Assembly (NCBI GenBank): GCA_023250585.1
Contig: JAHFAK010000003.1
Span: forward strand, 4,748 to 44,853
Origin: Deltaproteobacteria bacterium
Lineage (GTDB): Bacteria > Bdellovibrionota_F > JAHFAK01
Direction: 5' to 3'
DNA length: 40,106 bases
Shown: positions 9,006 to 16,680 of the stretch, in pieces
How the letters are laid out: each line of letters opens with the position of its first letter
How positions within the stretch are numbered: the stretch's first letter is position 1
The notes under the pieces: generated by a model
Seen by the model: only the letters and a program-made list of their open reading frames with translations
Told to the model about the DNA's origin: nothing
Database searches by the model: none
Position numbers and translations under genes: made by a program

Positions 9006-9260
9006 ATGACTCAATCAACTTCTTGGAATGAAATTTGTCGGCAATTTCCTAATGAATGGATTGTTGTTGTTCAGTATAGGAGTCAAGGCTCTGTAGCTGT
9101 CGATGGAATAGTCATTGCTCATGGACATAATAAATCAGTATTTCGTGGAGAAGTTGCCAAAGCAATTAAAAAATATGGACGTGCCGCGGTTCGTTATACG
9201 GGCGATCTTGTCCAAGAATCAGAACTTCCTCTGTTATGGCAAATATTTCATACACATTAG
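9006..9260 (+). CDS. Small DUF5678-like protein
   Basis: An 84-residue soluble protein with a pattern typical of the DUF5678 group: FPNEWIVVVQ, then GIVIAHGHNKSVF, then a short helix (VAKAIKKYGRAAVRYTG). No catalytic motif is visible. It overlaps the aspartyl-protease gene downstream by 25 bases, an arrangement that implies translational coupling. Family recognition is from the W-x-V/VAHG spacing only. It could act as partner or regulator of the protease-like protein. Why such a pair sits between PDH E1 and E2 is not explained by known biology. Confidence 0.7.
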   Translation: MTQSTSWNEICRQFPNEWIVVVQYRSQGSVAVDGIVIAHGHNKSVFRGEVAKAIKKYGRAAVRYTGDLVQESELPLLWQIFHTH

Positions 9261-9616
9261 ATAAACGGCTTATTATTGTGCAATCTATTCTGCAAGGAAA
9301 ATATGGAGAATATGATGCGGATCTTATTTTAGATACTGGGGCTTCATTGACAATTATTGATCCAAGCGTTATCGAGGAATTGGGATATACTGCTGATGAC
9401 AAAAGTGCACCCTCGATAGTTAAATCTCCAATAGGTAAAGAAAAAGGTTTTAGAATACATCTTCATGCGCTAGAATGTCTTGGTCAAAGAATTGAGAACT
9501 TTGAGATAGCTTGTCATTCCTTGGGCCTTCAACATGTTGATGGATTATTGGGGATGAATTTTTTAGAAAAGTATAATTTTTGTATCTATCCAGATAAACA
9601 AATAATAAAGATTTAA
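9236..9616 (+). CDS. Retropepsin-like aspartyl protease family protein
   Basis: A 126-residue single-domain protein with the aspartic-protease active-site signature LILDTGASLTII (about 31-42; catalytic Asp in DTG) and the second hydrophobic-hydrophobic-Gly motif VDGLLGMNFL (about 102-111). Such short proteins work as homodimers, like retroviral proteases. No signal peptide is seen, so it is predicted cytoplasmic. It overlaps the upstream DUF5678-like gene by 25 bases and is four bases from the E2 gene, so all three are probably on one mRNA. The substrate is unknown. Confidence 0.82.
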   Translation: MANISYTLDKRLIIVQSILQGKYGEYDADLILDTGASLTIIDPSVIEELGYTADDKSAPSIVKSPIGKEKGFRIHLHALECLGQRIENFEIACHSLGLQHVDGLLGMNFLEKYNFCIYPDKQIIKI

Positions 9617-9620
9617 CATT

Positions 9621-10865
9621 ATGGACATAAAAGTACCCCATTTAGCAGAAAATATTACCGGTGGAATCGTAGCTGCAGTTTTAGTCAAAGAAGGTGATTC
9701 AGTAAAAAAAGACCAAACGGTTGTTGAATTGGATACCGAAAAGGCGGTAGCTGCAGTACCTACAAAAGAAGCTGGCATCGTCGAAAAAATTTTGGTAAAC
9801 GTGGGAGATAATGTTCGTGTTGGACAAACATTAATTAAAATAAAAACGACAAGCGCGGGTAAACAAAAAGATACAGCAGAAGTTTCAGAAGATAAAGAAA
9901 AACCTAAACCTCAAAGAAATAACCAACAAATAAGCGAGAGAGGTTCTTCATATAAATATCACTCGTCAACTGATTCTGTTCCGCCTACTGCTCCTCATGT
10001 GCGAAAAATTGCGCAAGATTTAGGTATTGACCTTACGATGATTCAAGGAAGTGAACGTGGCGGCAGAATTATTCTCAGCGATTTAAAACGTTATATTCAG
10101 CATATTCAAAATATTTCTGAAGGAAGAGACAATATCCCCAAGGTGGCTGATGCAGTCAGTATACCTGATTTTTCTGCATGGGGCTCTGTTAAAAAAGAAA
10201 AAGCAGGAACAGTTCGACAAAAAATTGCAGAAAAAATGACGCTTTCGTGGACAACAATTCCTCACGTAACACAATTCGATGAAGCAGATATTACCAATCT
10301 TTTAGCACTTCGAAAAAAAGAATTGTCTGGGTTTGAATTACAAGGCGTTCGTCCAACAGTAACAGGGTATCTTATTAAAATTCTCGTCCCACTTTTGAAA
10401 AAGCATCGGAAATTCAATGCAAGTTATAATGTAGCCGCTCAAGAAATACTATATAAAGAGTACCTCAATTTAGGAATAGCAGTGGATACTGAACAGGGTC
10501 TTATTGTTCCTGTTATTAAAAATATTGATACCATGGATCTTGTGAAGCTATCAAAAGAACTTGAGTCAATTGCTGATAAGGCACGTAAGAGAGCAGTATC
10601 GCTTGAAGATATTCAAGGAGCATCATTCACCATTTCAAATCAGGGAGGAATAGGGGGCATGCATTTTACTCCCATAATTAATCCTCCAGAAGTCGCAATT
10701 TTAGGAATAGGAAAAGCAAAAGAAATGCCCATAGTTTTTGAAGGTAAGATTGTTCCGAGAATGATTCTTCCTCTGTGTCTTTCATATGATCATCGTTTAA
10801 TCGATGGTGCTGATACCGCTCGCTTTATGAAAGATTTAGTGGAAGCACTTGAACATATTACGTAG
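9621..10865 (+). CDS. aceF: Dihydrolipoamide acetyltransferase, PDH E2
   Basis: A 414-residue E2 with one lipoyl domain (1-76; lipoyl-lysine Lys41 in DTEKA), a linker, a peripheral subunit-binding domain (about 122-160, APHVRKIAQDLGIDL) and a catalytic acyltransferase domain (about 185-414) ending in SYDHRLIDG, with catalytic His391 and Asp395. It transfers the acetyl group from lipoate to CoA and forms the core that holds E1 and E3. One lipoyl domain with this length resembles Gram-positive, alphaproteobacterial and mitochondrial E2 more than the three-lipoyl enterobacterial form. pdhC is an equally valid name. A 2-oxoglutarate or branched-chain role is less likely because E1 is the homodimeric pyruvate type. 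Confidence 0.93.
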   Translation: MDIKVPHLAENITGGIVAAVLVKEGDSVKKDQTVVELDTEKAVAAVPTKEAGIVEKILVNVGDNVRVGQTLIKIKTTSAGKQKDTAEVSEDKEKPKPQRNNQQISERGSSYKYHSSTDSVPPTAPHVRKIAQDLGIDLTMIQGSERGGRIILSDLKRYIQHIQNISEGRDNIPKVADAVSIPDFSAWGSVKKEKAGTVRQKIAEKMTLSWTTIPHVTQFDEADITNLLALRKKELSGFELQGVRPTVTGYLIKILVPLLKKHRKFNASYNVAAQEILYKEYLNLGIAVDTEQGLIVPVIKNIDTMDLVKLSKELESIADKARKRAVSLEDIQGASFTISNQGGIGGMHFTPIINPPEVAILGIGKAKEMPIVFEGKIVPRMILPLCLSYDHRLIDGADTARFMKDLVEALEHIT

Positions 10866-11017
10866 GAGAGGTTGGATAACAGCTCAGTAAATGGGAAAAA
10901 TGAAGATGGATCCCGTGGTCAAGCCACGGGATGACAAACGGGAAACACTCTCAAATTGTCATCCCGCGACTTGATCGCGGGATCCAGTTCCATAGAAAAA
11001 CTATCCCACCTCTCCTA
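10863..11017 (+). repeat. Palindromic element A, copy 2, with extra outer arms
   Basis: The internal double palindrome (ATCCCGTGGTCAAGCCACGG... and its inverted partner) matches the other copies and the left terminal motif CTCAGTAAATGGG is present at 10883. The right terminal motif is missing. In its place the outermost bases TAGGAGAGGTTGGAT (10863-10877) pair with ATCCCACCTCTCCTA (11003-11017), giving an additional closing stem. It lies between E2 and E3. Confidence 0.85.
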
Positions 11018-11043
11018 AAACATAATTTTATAAAGGATATATT

Positions 11044-12444
11044 ATGCAAAAGACGAAAACCGATATTGTTGTTGTTGGGGCTGGACCTGGCGGATATGCT
11101 GCAGCATTTTATGGTCGTGATAAAGGCAAAAAAATCACCTTGATTGATAAATCAGAACGGCTTGGAGGTGTATGCTTAAATCATGGGTGTATTCCATCAA
11201 AGGCTTTATTGCATGCAACCAAATTAATTAAAGAAGCGAAAGAATCAGGCTTTCGCGGCATTCATTTTGGTGAACCAAAAATTAATTTAGATGAAATGAG
11301 AACGTGGAAAAATGGAATCCTTCGAAAACTCGAGAGTGGAATTCGTCAGCTTGCAAAAAAAAGAGAAGTGGAAGTGATTAATGGCCGTGGTTACTTTGAA
11401 GACTCAAAAACAATACGTGTCGAAACGAACGCCGGCCAGCAATTTATTGAATTTGATAAAGCAATTATAGCAGTTGGTTCAAAGCCTACGCTTCCTAAGA
11501 CTTTTGATTTAGGAAATCCTCGTATCATGACGTCAACCGAGGCGCTTGAAATTGAGGAAATTCCCGAAAATATTTTGATTGTCGGTGGTGGATATATTGG
11601 AATGGAATTAGGAACCGTCTATTCGACATTAGGTTCACAGGTCGTTGTTGTTGAAGCTCTTAATTCAATTCTTATGGGAGCCGATGCTGATCTTGTTCGC
11701 TATGTAATGATGTACGCCAAAAAGAATTTTAAAGAAGTTCGTCTCAATACTGAAGTTGAAAAATTAGCAACGAGCGGTAAAAAAATTAAAGTTACTTTTA
11801 AAAAAAATGGCGAAACATTTGATGAAATCTTTGATCGTGTTCTTGTTTCAATAGGGCGAAAACCAAATGATGATGATTTAGGGCTCGAAAATACGCATGT
11901 TACTCTGGATGAAAGAAAATTTATTACCGTGAATGAAAAGCAACAAACTAGAGATCAAAATATTTATGCAATTGGTGATATTGTTGGCGGCATGATGCTT
12001 GCACACAAAGCTTCTCGCGAAGCGCGAATTGCGATTGAAGCTATTACCGGTGAAAATTCACCGCATACAAATATTATTCCCGCCGTTGTCTTTACTGATC
12101 CAGAAATCGCATGGGCTGGTCTTACCGAAGACGAAGCAAAACAAAAAAACATACAGATTTCTGTTGCTCGATTCCCCTGGGGTGCTTCAGGCCGTGCACT
12201 TACTTTTGATAGAACTGATGGCATGACTAAATTAATTATTGAGCCAGAAACAGAACGAATATTAGGAGTAGGCATTGCAGGTCATGGTGCTGGTGAACTT
12301 ATTGCAGAAGGAGTCGTTGCCATTGAAATGGGTGCGACGGCATATGATCTTGCACATTCAATTCATCCTCATCCAACATTATCAGAGACACTCATGGAAT
12401 GCGCCGAAGCCTTCTACGGCCATGCGACGCATGTGGCGAAGTAA
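11044..12444 (+). CDS. lpd: Dihydrolipoamide dehydrogenase, PDH E3
   Basis: A 466-residue FAD/NAD flavoprotein of normal length. It has the FAD-binding GAGPGGYAAA (12-21), the redox disulphide GGVCLNHGCIPSK (Cys44/Cys49), the NAD-binding GGGYIGMELG, the second FAD motif IYAIGDIVGG and the C-terminal catalytic HPHPTLSE. It reoxidises dihydrolipoamide of E2 and passes electrons to NAD+. AAAGGATAT gives a good ribosome site before ATG 11044. The last 54 bases contain a 13-base palindrome (CATGCGACGCATG, 12421-12433), and this terminal segment recurs twice downstream at 16487 and 18413, making the gene end a candidate insertion target. Confidence 0.96.
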   Translation: MQKTKTDIVVVGAGPGGYAAAFYGRDKGKKITLIDKSERLGGVCLNHGCIPSKALLHATKLIKEAKESGFRGIHFGEPKINLDEMRTWKNGILRKLESGIRQLAKKREVEVINGRGYFEDSKTIRVETNAGQQFIEFDKAIIAVGSKPTLPKTFDLGNPRIMTSTEALEIEEIPENILIVGGGYIGMELGTVYSTLGSQVVVVEALNSILMGADADLVRYVMMYAKKNFKEVRLNTEVEKLATSGKKIKVTFKKNGETFDEIFDRVLVSIGRKPNDDDLGLENTHVTLDERKFITVNEKQQTRDQNIYAIGDIVGGMMLAHKASREARIAIEAITGENSPHTNIIPAVVFTDPEIAWAGLTEDEAKQKNIQISVARFPWGASGRALTFDRTDGMTKLIIEPETERILGVGIAGHGAGELIAEGVVAIEMGATAYDLAHSIHPHPTLSETLMECAEAFYGHATHVAK

Positions 12445-12819
12445 TATTTGGAATTAGCATCTTTCATGCCTGAGACAAAAATTCCCCCATAGACGAAGTA
12501 ACAAAAGGTGATTTTGCATAACAGTTATTTATTTATGGGTTACTTTGTATCAAAAAATCATTTAAATTACCTAGACTTTATGTTAGAATAGAAGCAAAAT
12601 TACCTATACTTTGTGTTTTACTTCTGGTAAAATATATATAAGGTAATAAAATTATTGAAATAAAAGATGACTTATTTTTATGCAAATCGATCGCATCTGC
12701 AATTTTCCTTCTCGAGGGTTTTATAATTCGATAAATAAACCAAGATTTTCACAGGTTCTTTGGATAATTCTATCCAAAGAACCAACACTTGGTTGTTTTA
12801 CCCCGCTTGGCATAGCTTT
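12445..12819. other. Intergenic region with direct repeat and hairpin
   Basis: No gene is seen in these 375 bases. Two 21-base direct repeats that match at 19 positions lie at 12564-12584 and 12597-12617 (AAATTACCTA then GACTTTATG or TACTTTGTG). A perfect hairpin with 13-base arms (GGTTCTTTGGATA / TATCCAAAGAACC, loop ATTC) lies at 12754-12783, with further outer pairing AACCAAG/CTTGGTT at 12738-12744 and 12788-12794. The hairpin could end transcription of the convergent DsrE remnant, but the T-tracts are weak. Confidence 0.6.
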
Positions 12820-13138
12820 TTAAAAGGTGACTATTTTGTCGCCTTCTTTGATAATTTCGTACATATCCTTTAACGTTGAAGTTGGACACGTTTCAGAACT
12901 TTCTTGATTACGACTTTTGATACATGTTCCACAGGCATAAATTTTTCCACCAGATTTCAAAAATATATTAGCCTGGATAATTGTGTTAAACTTTTCTGTG
13001 CTCATTTTCTGATATTCAACTCCTTTTCCCATAAAGAAAATAGTGACTCATCTTTCTGAACCAAACTAAAATTTGCATAGCGAAGAGTGTTCCAACATGT
13101 TTCGGCATCATTGCTAGAAATAATAATGCTAATCTTCA
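12820..13138 (-). pseudogene. DsrE-like family protein, single-base frameshift
   Basis: Read from ATG 13138 the first frame gives MKISIIISSNDAETCWNTLR, YANFSLVQKDE and then drifts to a stop; the other frame resumes as VTIFFMGKGVEYQKM and runs to 12820 (GGKIYACGTCIKSR, CPTSTLKDMYEIIKEGDKIV). Joined together they form a complete DsrE/DsrF-type small sulphur-relay-like protein of about 105 residues with the conserved Cys region. One base appears to be missing near 13048-13052. Both halves look conserved, so the lesion is either recent or a sequencing error. Confidence 0.8.
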
Positions 13139-13149
13139 TTTGTTATCAC

Positions 13150-13611
13150 TTATCTTTCGTCTGATGATTTAACGATCTCGGTTACTTTTGCCATAAATTC
13201 AGGATAGATAGTCTTGCTCTCTTTAATGAAATTCTTTATGTTATCCCAGCGCATATCTAGATATTCATGAGCTAAGAAATTGCGGAGCTTAGCAAATCGT
13301 GAGAGTTGATTGCCAAAGTCTTCGCTAAAATTTGGGAGTAAGCCAATGTGCAAAAGAATTTCTCGATAGGTTTGAGGGATTGGCTGATCATGGATACGTA
13401 AGAGGAGTTTTGCAATATCAATCGAAGAGTTAATGATATTTTCAATCCACCGTTCAAGATTTCTACGGAGGTCACGATCAGTCATATACTCTTTCCAGGT
13501 TACTGGTGAAAAACGATCGTAGTCCTTGTATTCATCTTTCAAGAACAATAGATGCTTGGTTAGAATATTTTTATCGTCATCTCTAGGCAACTTTTCTCCT
13601 CCAAAATTCAA
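13150..13611 (-). CDS. hepT: HepT-type HEPN toxin (RNase)
   Basis: A 153-residue all-helical HEPN protein (former DUF86). Its active-site motif RNFLAHEY (Arg110, His115, Tyr117) fits RX4HXY exactly; in characterised MntA-HepT systems this tyrosine is AMPylated by the antitoxin, which silences the RNase. It lies directly after the nucleotidyltransferase gene and overlaps it by 29 bases, the standard mntA-hepT order. If a later start is used (Met43, MTDRDLRRNLERW) the core domain is still intact. Expected function: growth-arresting RNase in a toxin-antitoxin or defence module. Confidence 0.88.
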   Translation of the reverse strand: MNFGGEKLPRDDDKNILTKHLLFLKDEYKDYDRFSPVTWKEYMTDRDLRRNLERWIENIINSSIDIAKLLLRIHDQPIPQTYREILLHIGLLPNFSEDFGNQLSRFAKLRNFLAHEYLDMRWDNIKNFIKESKTIYPEFMAKVTEIVKSSDER

Positions 13612-13999
13612 GTACCTGTTCTCGGTAGTCAGTCGCTTCCATGGTTACACGAAGCATGTATTCGAGAAAGATTCTCTTATCTTTAATAATGATTGGCGTT
13701 CCATTGCGTACTATAGTATCGGCTGTAAATGCTGGGATTCGATTTAAAATTAAAAGATCAACATTGGTTCCTAAAAGTTTCTCAAGTAGAAGCCAGATAG
13801 TATCTTCATCAGGATAATGAAGATCTGCTTCCCATTCGATTCCTCTGCCTTGTGGCTTGAAATAAATTCCTATATCAATATCAGAACTCTCGTGGGTATT
13901 TTCATTATCAGCAGAACCAAATAAGATTGCAAAACTAATCTCTCGTTTATTGCGAAAGAAATTTTCGAGTTTCTGAATAATTTCATTTTTTGAAAGCAT
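13583..13999 (-). CDS. mntA: MntA-type nucleotidyltransferase antitoxin
   Basis: A 138-residue minimal nucleotidyltransferase with the signature GSX10DXD complete: Gly28-Ser29, then Asp40 and Asp42 in SSDIDIGIYF. A third acidic strand is likely around NVDLLILNR. MntA enzymes add AMP units to the tyrosine of HepT and so act as enzymatic antitoxin. The downstream hepT overlaps by 29 bases. The module sits in the accessory region after lpd, together with gene fragments, which fits horizontal acquisition. Confidence 0.88.
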   Translation of the reverse strand: MLSKNEIIQKLENFFRNKREISFAILFGSADNENTHESSDIDIGIYFKPQGRGIEWEADLHYPDEDTIWLLLEKLLGTNVDLLILNRIPAFTADTIVRNGTPIIIKDKRIFLEYMLRVTMEATDYREQVLEFWRRKVA

Positions 14000-14103
14000 A
14001 TTAAGGAGTATACTTGAGATTATTGTAATGGTCCAGGATATTAAGTGAAATGAATATTTTTCTCTTAGGCATTGCGCACAAATAACATGTTATTATTATA
14101 TTC

Positions 14104-14295
14104 ATGAGAACAATTAAAGTATGTATAGCGGGTATTACAGGAAAAGTAGGATCAAGTCTTTTACGAGCAATTCAACAAGAAAAAGTTCTAGAAGTGACTG
14201 GGGCTGTTTCGCTGTCTCGAAAGAATGCGTTTTTACGAGACGTTAACGATAGCTATAGCCTCCGCAAAACACAATGTCCGGTTTTGAAGAAATAA
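14104..14295 (+). pseudogene. dapB: 5' fragment of dapB (dihydrodipicolinate reductase)
   Basis: The first 40 residues (MRTIKVCIAGITGKVGSS, LLRAIQQEKVLEVTGAVSLS) match the N-terminal Rossmann segment of DapB, including GxxGxxG (GITGKVG) and the ending GAVS. The similarity stops there and the frame ends after 63 codons, whereas DapB is 230-270 residues long. No dapB remainder is recognisable nearby. It is best read as a remnant left when DNA was rearranged in this island; an intact dapB is probably elsewhere. Confidence 0.72.
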
Positions 14296-14490
14296 ACGCA
14301 AAGCTCCAATTTACGAAAAAGTATTAGCGAAGAGATATATATTTAAAAATAAAAATGGAGAGTTTCTTTCGCTTTTCTATTATATATATTGTTTCTATCC
14401 GCCTTCGCAGAGTAGCATGGCATATGCCATGGGGCTCCATATTGTTTTGCAGGAAAAATAGAGGAATATGTTGAATTTTTAATTTTACAA
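14296..14490. other. Non-coding remnant region with palindrome and direct repeat
   Basis: No gene is seen. A perfect 16-base palindrome CATGGCATATGCCATG lies at 14417-14432, and 14441-14462 (ATTGTTTTGCAGGAAAAATA followed by GA) recurs identically at 18532-18553. The segment probably represents decayed or rearranged DNA. Confidence 0.5.
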
Positions 14491-15300
14491 TTATCTTCTC
14501 GGAACAGGTAAAAGAAAAGAACTTTTCTGAGATTTGTCAATTCTTATGAGTGGGTCACTTTTATCTTTAGTTTGATTCTGAAAATATCTAAACGGAGCAG
14601 CAATTCCATTTTTCTGTAATAGAGCCACCCATTCTTCTTCCTCAAAGACTTCAAGATATTCTCTAGGAAGCTGTATCAACATCATACCATTATTATTTGA
14701 TAAGAGTTTATAAGCTCGTTTCATCATTATAAAAAAGATTTGTAGAAATCCTTGAACTCCTCCATAATAAGCAATACCAGCCATTGGCCGAAAAGTAATG
14801 AGGTCAACGGGCATTGCATTTTTCTTTCTCAATTCTTCTTCTAATATTTTCCACGTTTTCTTCTGAAATAAATCACCGGGGACAACTGACCAATGATCGT
14901 GTTGGTATAGATCCCAAGATTTATTCATTGTCTCATGATCATTGAGGTCTAAAAGTCTTGCTCCCGTTAAAGTATCTGCCAAGTTACTCTTCTCTTTTAA
15001 GAAGACAGCCGATCCAAACAAATCCAAAATATGGGTACTCTTACCTTGAGCTTTTCTCATCAGAAGCCATTCTTCAATGCTCCTTTCGTCGAGTAATGGT
15101 TGAAAATCAGAATTATAGCTCCTTGAATGATATCCATCAGCTGCCCAATGATCATTTTCTTGTTGGGTAAGAAAGGTAATTTGTTTAAGTCCCGTTCTTA
15201 TCTTTTTAAAGAGAGGTGAACATTCATGAGAGTTGGCAATTGATGTATAGTAAAATAAAAGAAGATAAATGTAGATCAAATAAATTGGTACTTTATTCAT
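14491..15300 (-). CDS. Secreted protein with methyltransferase-like pattern
   Basis: A 269-residue protein with a clear signal peptide (VPIYLIYIYLLLFYYTSIANS, about residues 3-23). The mature part resembles a degenerate class I SAM-methyltransferase fold: ILDLFGSAVFLKE at about 92-104 (motif I-like), ARLLDLND, VVPGDLFQKKTWKILEEEL and DLITFRPMAG in the position of motif IV, followed by a helix and MMLIQLPREYL. The glycine-rich loop is poor. An exported SAM-dependent enzyme would be unusual, since SAM is not known to be available in the periplasm, so the domain may bind something else. No neighbour helps. The gene is on the minus strand, alone, between a dapB remnant and the nucleotidyltransferase operon. 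Confidence 0.55.
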   Translation of the reverse strand: MNKVPIYLIYIYLLLFYYTSIANSHECSPLFKKIRTGLKQITFLTQQENDHWAADGYHSRSYNSDFQPLLDERSIEEWLLMRKAQGKSTHILDLFGSAVFLKEKSNLADTLTGARLLDLNDHETMNKSWDLYQHDHWSVVPGDLFQKKTWKILEEELRKKNAMPVDLITFRPMAGIAYYGGVQGFLQIFFIMMKRAYKLLSNNNGMMLIQLPREYLEVFEEEEWVALLQKNGIAAPFRYFQNQTKDKSDPLIRIDKSQKSSFLLPVPRR

Positions 15301-15408
15301 TAATCGGTGTATGTAATATAATTATTGCAAAATGTCAATATTTATTGAAAAAGAAGCTAAGCCACTAATCCAAAAGAAAATACCAAAACGGGCAGGACAC
15401 AATTATCC

Positions 15409-15451
15409 TTACACTACAATTTATTGATTTTTTAATTTTGTAGTGTAATAA
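15409..15451 (+). promoter_or_regulatory. Promoter with flanking inverted operator-like repeat
   Basis: TTACACTACAA (15409-15419) and its exact inverse TTGTAGTGTAA (15438-15448) flank a possible promoter: -35 TTGATT at 15424-15429 and -10 TAATAA at 15446-15451, spaced by 16 bases. The right half-site overlaps the -10 box, so a bound repressor would block transcription. The start codon at 15460 is only eight bases after the -10, leaving almost no leader. Toxin-antitoxin operons often repress themselves this way. The same inverted pair recurs after the operon. Confidence 0.6.
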
Positions 15452-15459
15452 TAGTATAT

Positions 15460-15756
15460 ATGCGAATTCTTAAAGGAATTTTAAAGGAAAGTAAGGAATA
15501 TTATCAGAAGATCGAACATGAGATACTTAAACGACTGAAATCTCTTCCAAAGGGAAGTATAAAAAGACGTACGATTAAAGGCCATATTTACTACTACGTG
15601 CAATTCAGAAAAGGTACTAAAATTATTCAGATATATTTAGGAAAAGTAAAACCAATGGAACTAGAACGAAAGATCGTAGAGCGAGAGAAATTAAAAAGGG
15701 AATTAAAAGAGACTCGCCAATCATTAAAGTTATTAAACAAGGTGAAAAATGCATGA
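15460..15756 (+). CDS. Small basic protein paired with a nucleotidyltransferase
   Basis: A 98-residue lysine-rich protein. Its centre (IKGHIYYYVQFRKGTKIIQ, then IYLGK) resembles the DUF6788-type pattern of a short beta-meander that follows a helical arm; the C-terminal third is a charged helix. Its stop overlaps the start of the nucleotidyltransferase gene (ATGA, 15753-15756), so the two are translationally coupled. The order small protein then nucleotidyltransferase and the operator-like site upstream suggest an antitoxin or RNA/DNA-binding regulator. The family call is tentative. Confidence 0.7.
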   Translation: MRILKGILKESKEYYQKIEHEILKRLKSLPKGSIKRRTIKGHIYYYVQFRKGTKIIQIYLGKVKPMELERKIVEREKLKRELKETRQSLKLLNKVKNA

Positions 15757-16433
15757 TTTTGTTAGTAGAAAAGATAGTACGTATTATAGATAAAAATAAA
15801 TGGTGGGATGAAGGAATTGAGATCATAGGTAGCTGGTGTTTTTATTTTTATCAAGAGTGTTTGGGTTTAGAGAGTTACCCGTTGCGAACTCAAGATATAG
15901 ATTTTTTGGTGCCGAATAGGATTAAGAATACATCGAATATCGATTTAATTGAAGAAATCGAAAAACTTGGATTTAGACATTCATTCAATCGAGATGGCTC
16001 GATCTATTTATGGAATAGTGAATTGAAAATTGAATTCATTACACCAGATCGAGGAAGAGGAACTGATAAAGCAATCGCAATCAAAAATTCAACTATACGG
16101 GCTATTCCTCTACGTTTTGTAGACTTACTTTTAGAAAATCCGGTTAGAGTGAAATATAAGAAGATACATATATTGCTTCCAAGTCCTGAAAATTTCTTGT
16201 TTCATAAATTACTCATATCCGACAGAAGAAAAGAAGTAGAAAAAAGAGAAAAGGACTTTATTCAAGCAATCTATACATATTCAATAACCGATAATAAGAA
16301 ATTGTCTTCCGTATATGATAATTTACCAAAACCTTGGCAGAAGAAAATAGTAAAAGTTTTGAAGGAAGGAAAAGAAAGATTTGTTTTAGTTGAAAATGAA
16401 ATAGAGGAAATATTAAATACACTACAAAAATGA
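15753..16433 (+). CDS. Nucleotidyltransferase-fold protein, toxin-like
   Basis: A 226-residue protein with a pol-beta-type nucleotidyltransferase core: GSW (Gly26-Ser27) and DIDFLVP (Asp48, Asp50), separated by an unusually long 20-residue insert, with a later acidic strand ELKIEFITP. The rest (DLLLENPVRV, LLPSPENFLFHKLLIS) is shared with nucleotidyltransferases seen in two-gene cassettes. It overlaps the small basic protein by four bases. The likely activity is NMP transfer to a protein or RNA target, as in AbiEii/MenT-like toxins; which gene is toxin cannot be told from sequence. Inverted repeats bracket the pair on both sides. Confidence 0.75.
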   Translation: MILLVEKIVRIIDKNKWWDEGIEIIGSWCFYFYQECLGLESYPLRTQDIDFLVPNRIKNTSNIDLIEEIEKLGFRHSFNRDGSIYLWNSELKIEFITPDRGRGTDKAIAIKNSTIRAIPLRFVDLLLENPVRVKYKKIHILLPSPENFLFHKLLISDRRKEVEKREKDFIQAIYTYSITDNKKLSSVYDNLPKPWQKKIVKVLKEGKERFVLVENEIEEILNTLQK

Positions 16434-16456
16434 TACAATCGATTATTGTAGTGTAT
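16417..16456. repeat. Inverted repeat at operon end, same motif as operator
   Basis: ATACACTACAA (16417-16427) and its exact inverse TTGTAGTGTAT (16446-16456) straddle the stop codon of the nucleotidyltransferase gene. The nine-base core ACACTACAA is the one seen in the promoter repeat at 15409-15448. The pair could act as terminator stem, second operator or cassette boundary. Confidence 0.75.
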
Positions 16457-16486
16457 AGTGAGGTTGATTTAATAAGATCACAATAC

Positions 16487-16540
16487 CTCATGGAATGCGC
16501 GGAAATCTTTTACGGCCATGCGACGCATGTGGCGCGATAA
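16487..16540 (+). pseudogene. Duplicate of the lpd 3' end, fragment 1
   Basis: These 54 bases translate as LMECAEIFYGHATHVAR-stop, against LMECAEAFYGHATHVAK-stop at the end of lpd. 46 of 54 bases agree with 12391-12444, and 24 bases (TACGGCCATGCGACG onward; 16511-16534) are identical, including the palindrome CATGCGACGCATG. No upstream lpd sequence is present. It looks like an attachment-site remnant created by insertion at the lpd terminus. Differences at several positions suggest it came from an lpd allele other than the one here. Confidence 0.85.
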
Positions 16541-16627
16541 GCTTCTGATGTGAGACTTTGGTGCCGCACTCTTTAGTGGCGTAGTAGCTCATGTATTGAA
16601 TTCTCATAGGCTTTTAATTGAATATTT

Positions 16628-16643
16628 TGGCATGAAAATTGCA
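16628..16643 (+). promoter_or_regulatory. Sigma-54 promoter
   Basis: TGGCATGAAAATTGCA matches the -24/-12 consensus (TGGCAC-N5-TTGCW) with exactly ten bases between GG and GC. Predicted transcription start is near 16654, about 27 bases before the ATG at 16681. Confidence 0.8.
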
Positions 16644-16680
16644 ATTATACCTTTTTATAATGAACATTCCTCATCAAAGA

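Noticed and set aside
10931-11143. 70-codon plus-strand frame over element A and the lpd start
   Set aside because: Its peptide is a translation of the palindromic repeat (VIPRLDRGIQ) and it runs into lpd in another frame.
12781-12830. Possible fifth sigma-54 promoter (TTGGCATAGCTTTTTA)
   Set aside because: The -12 GC is missing and no plus-strand gene follows.
14343-14540. 65-codon minus-strand frame downstream of the methyltransferase-like gene
   Set aside because: No ribosome site or family resemblance; it covers a palindrome and a direct repeat.
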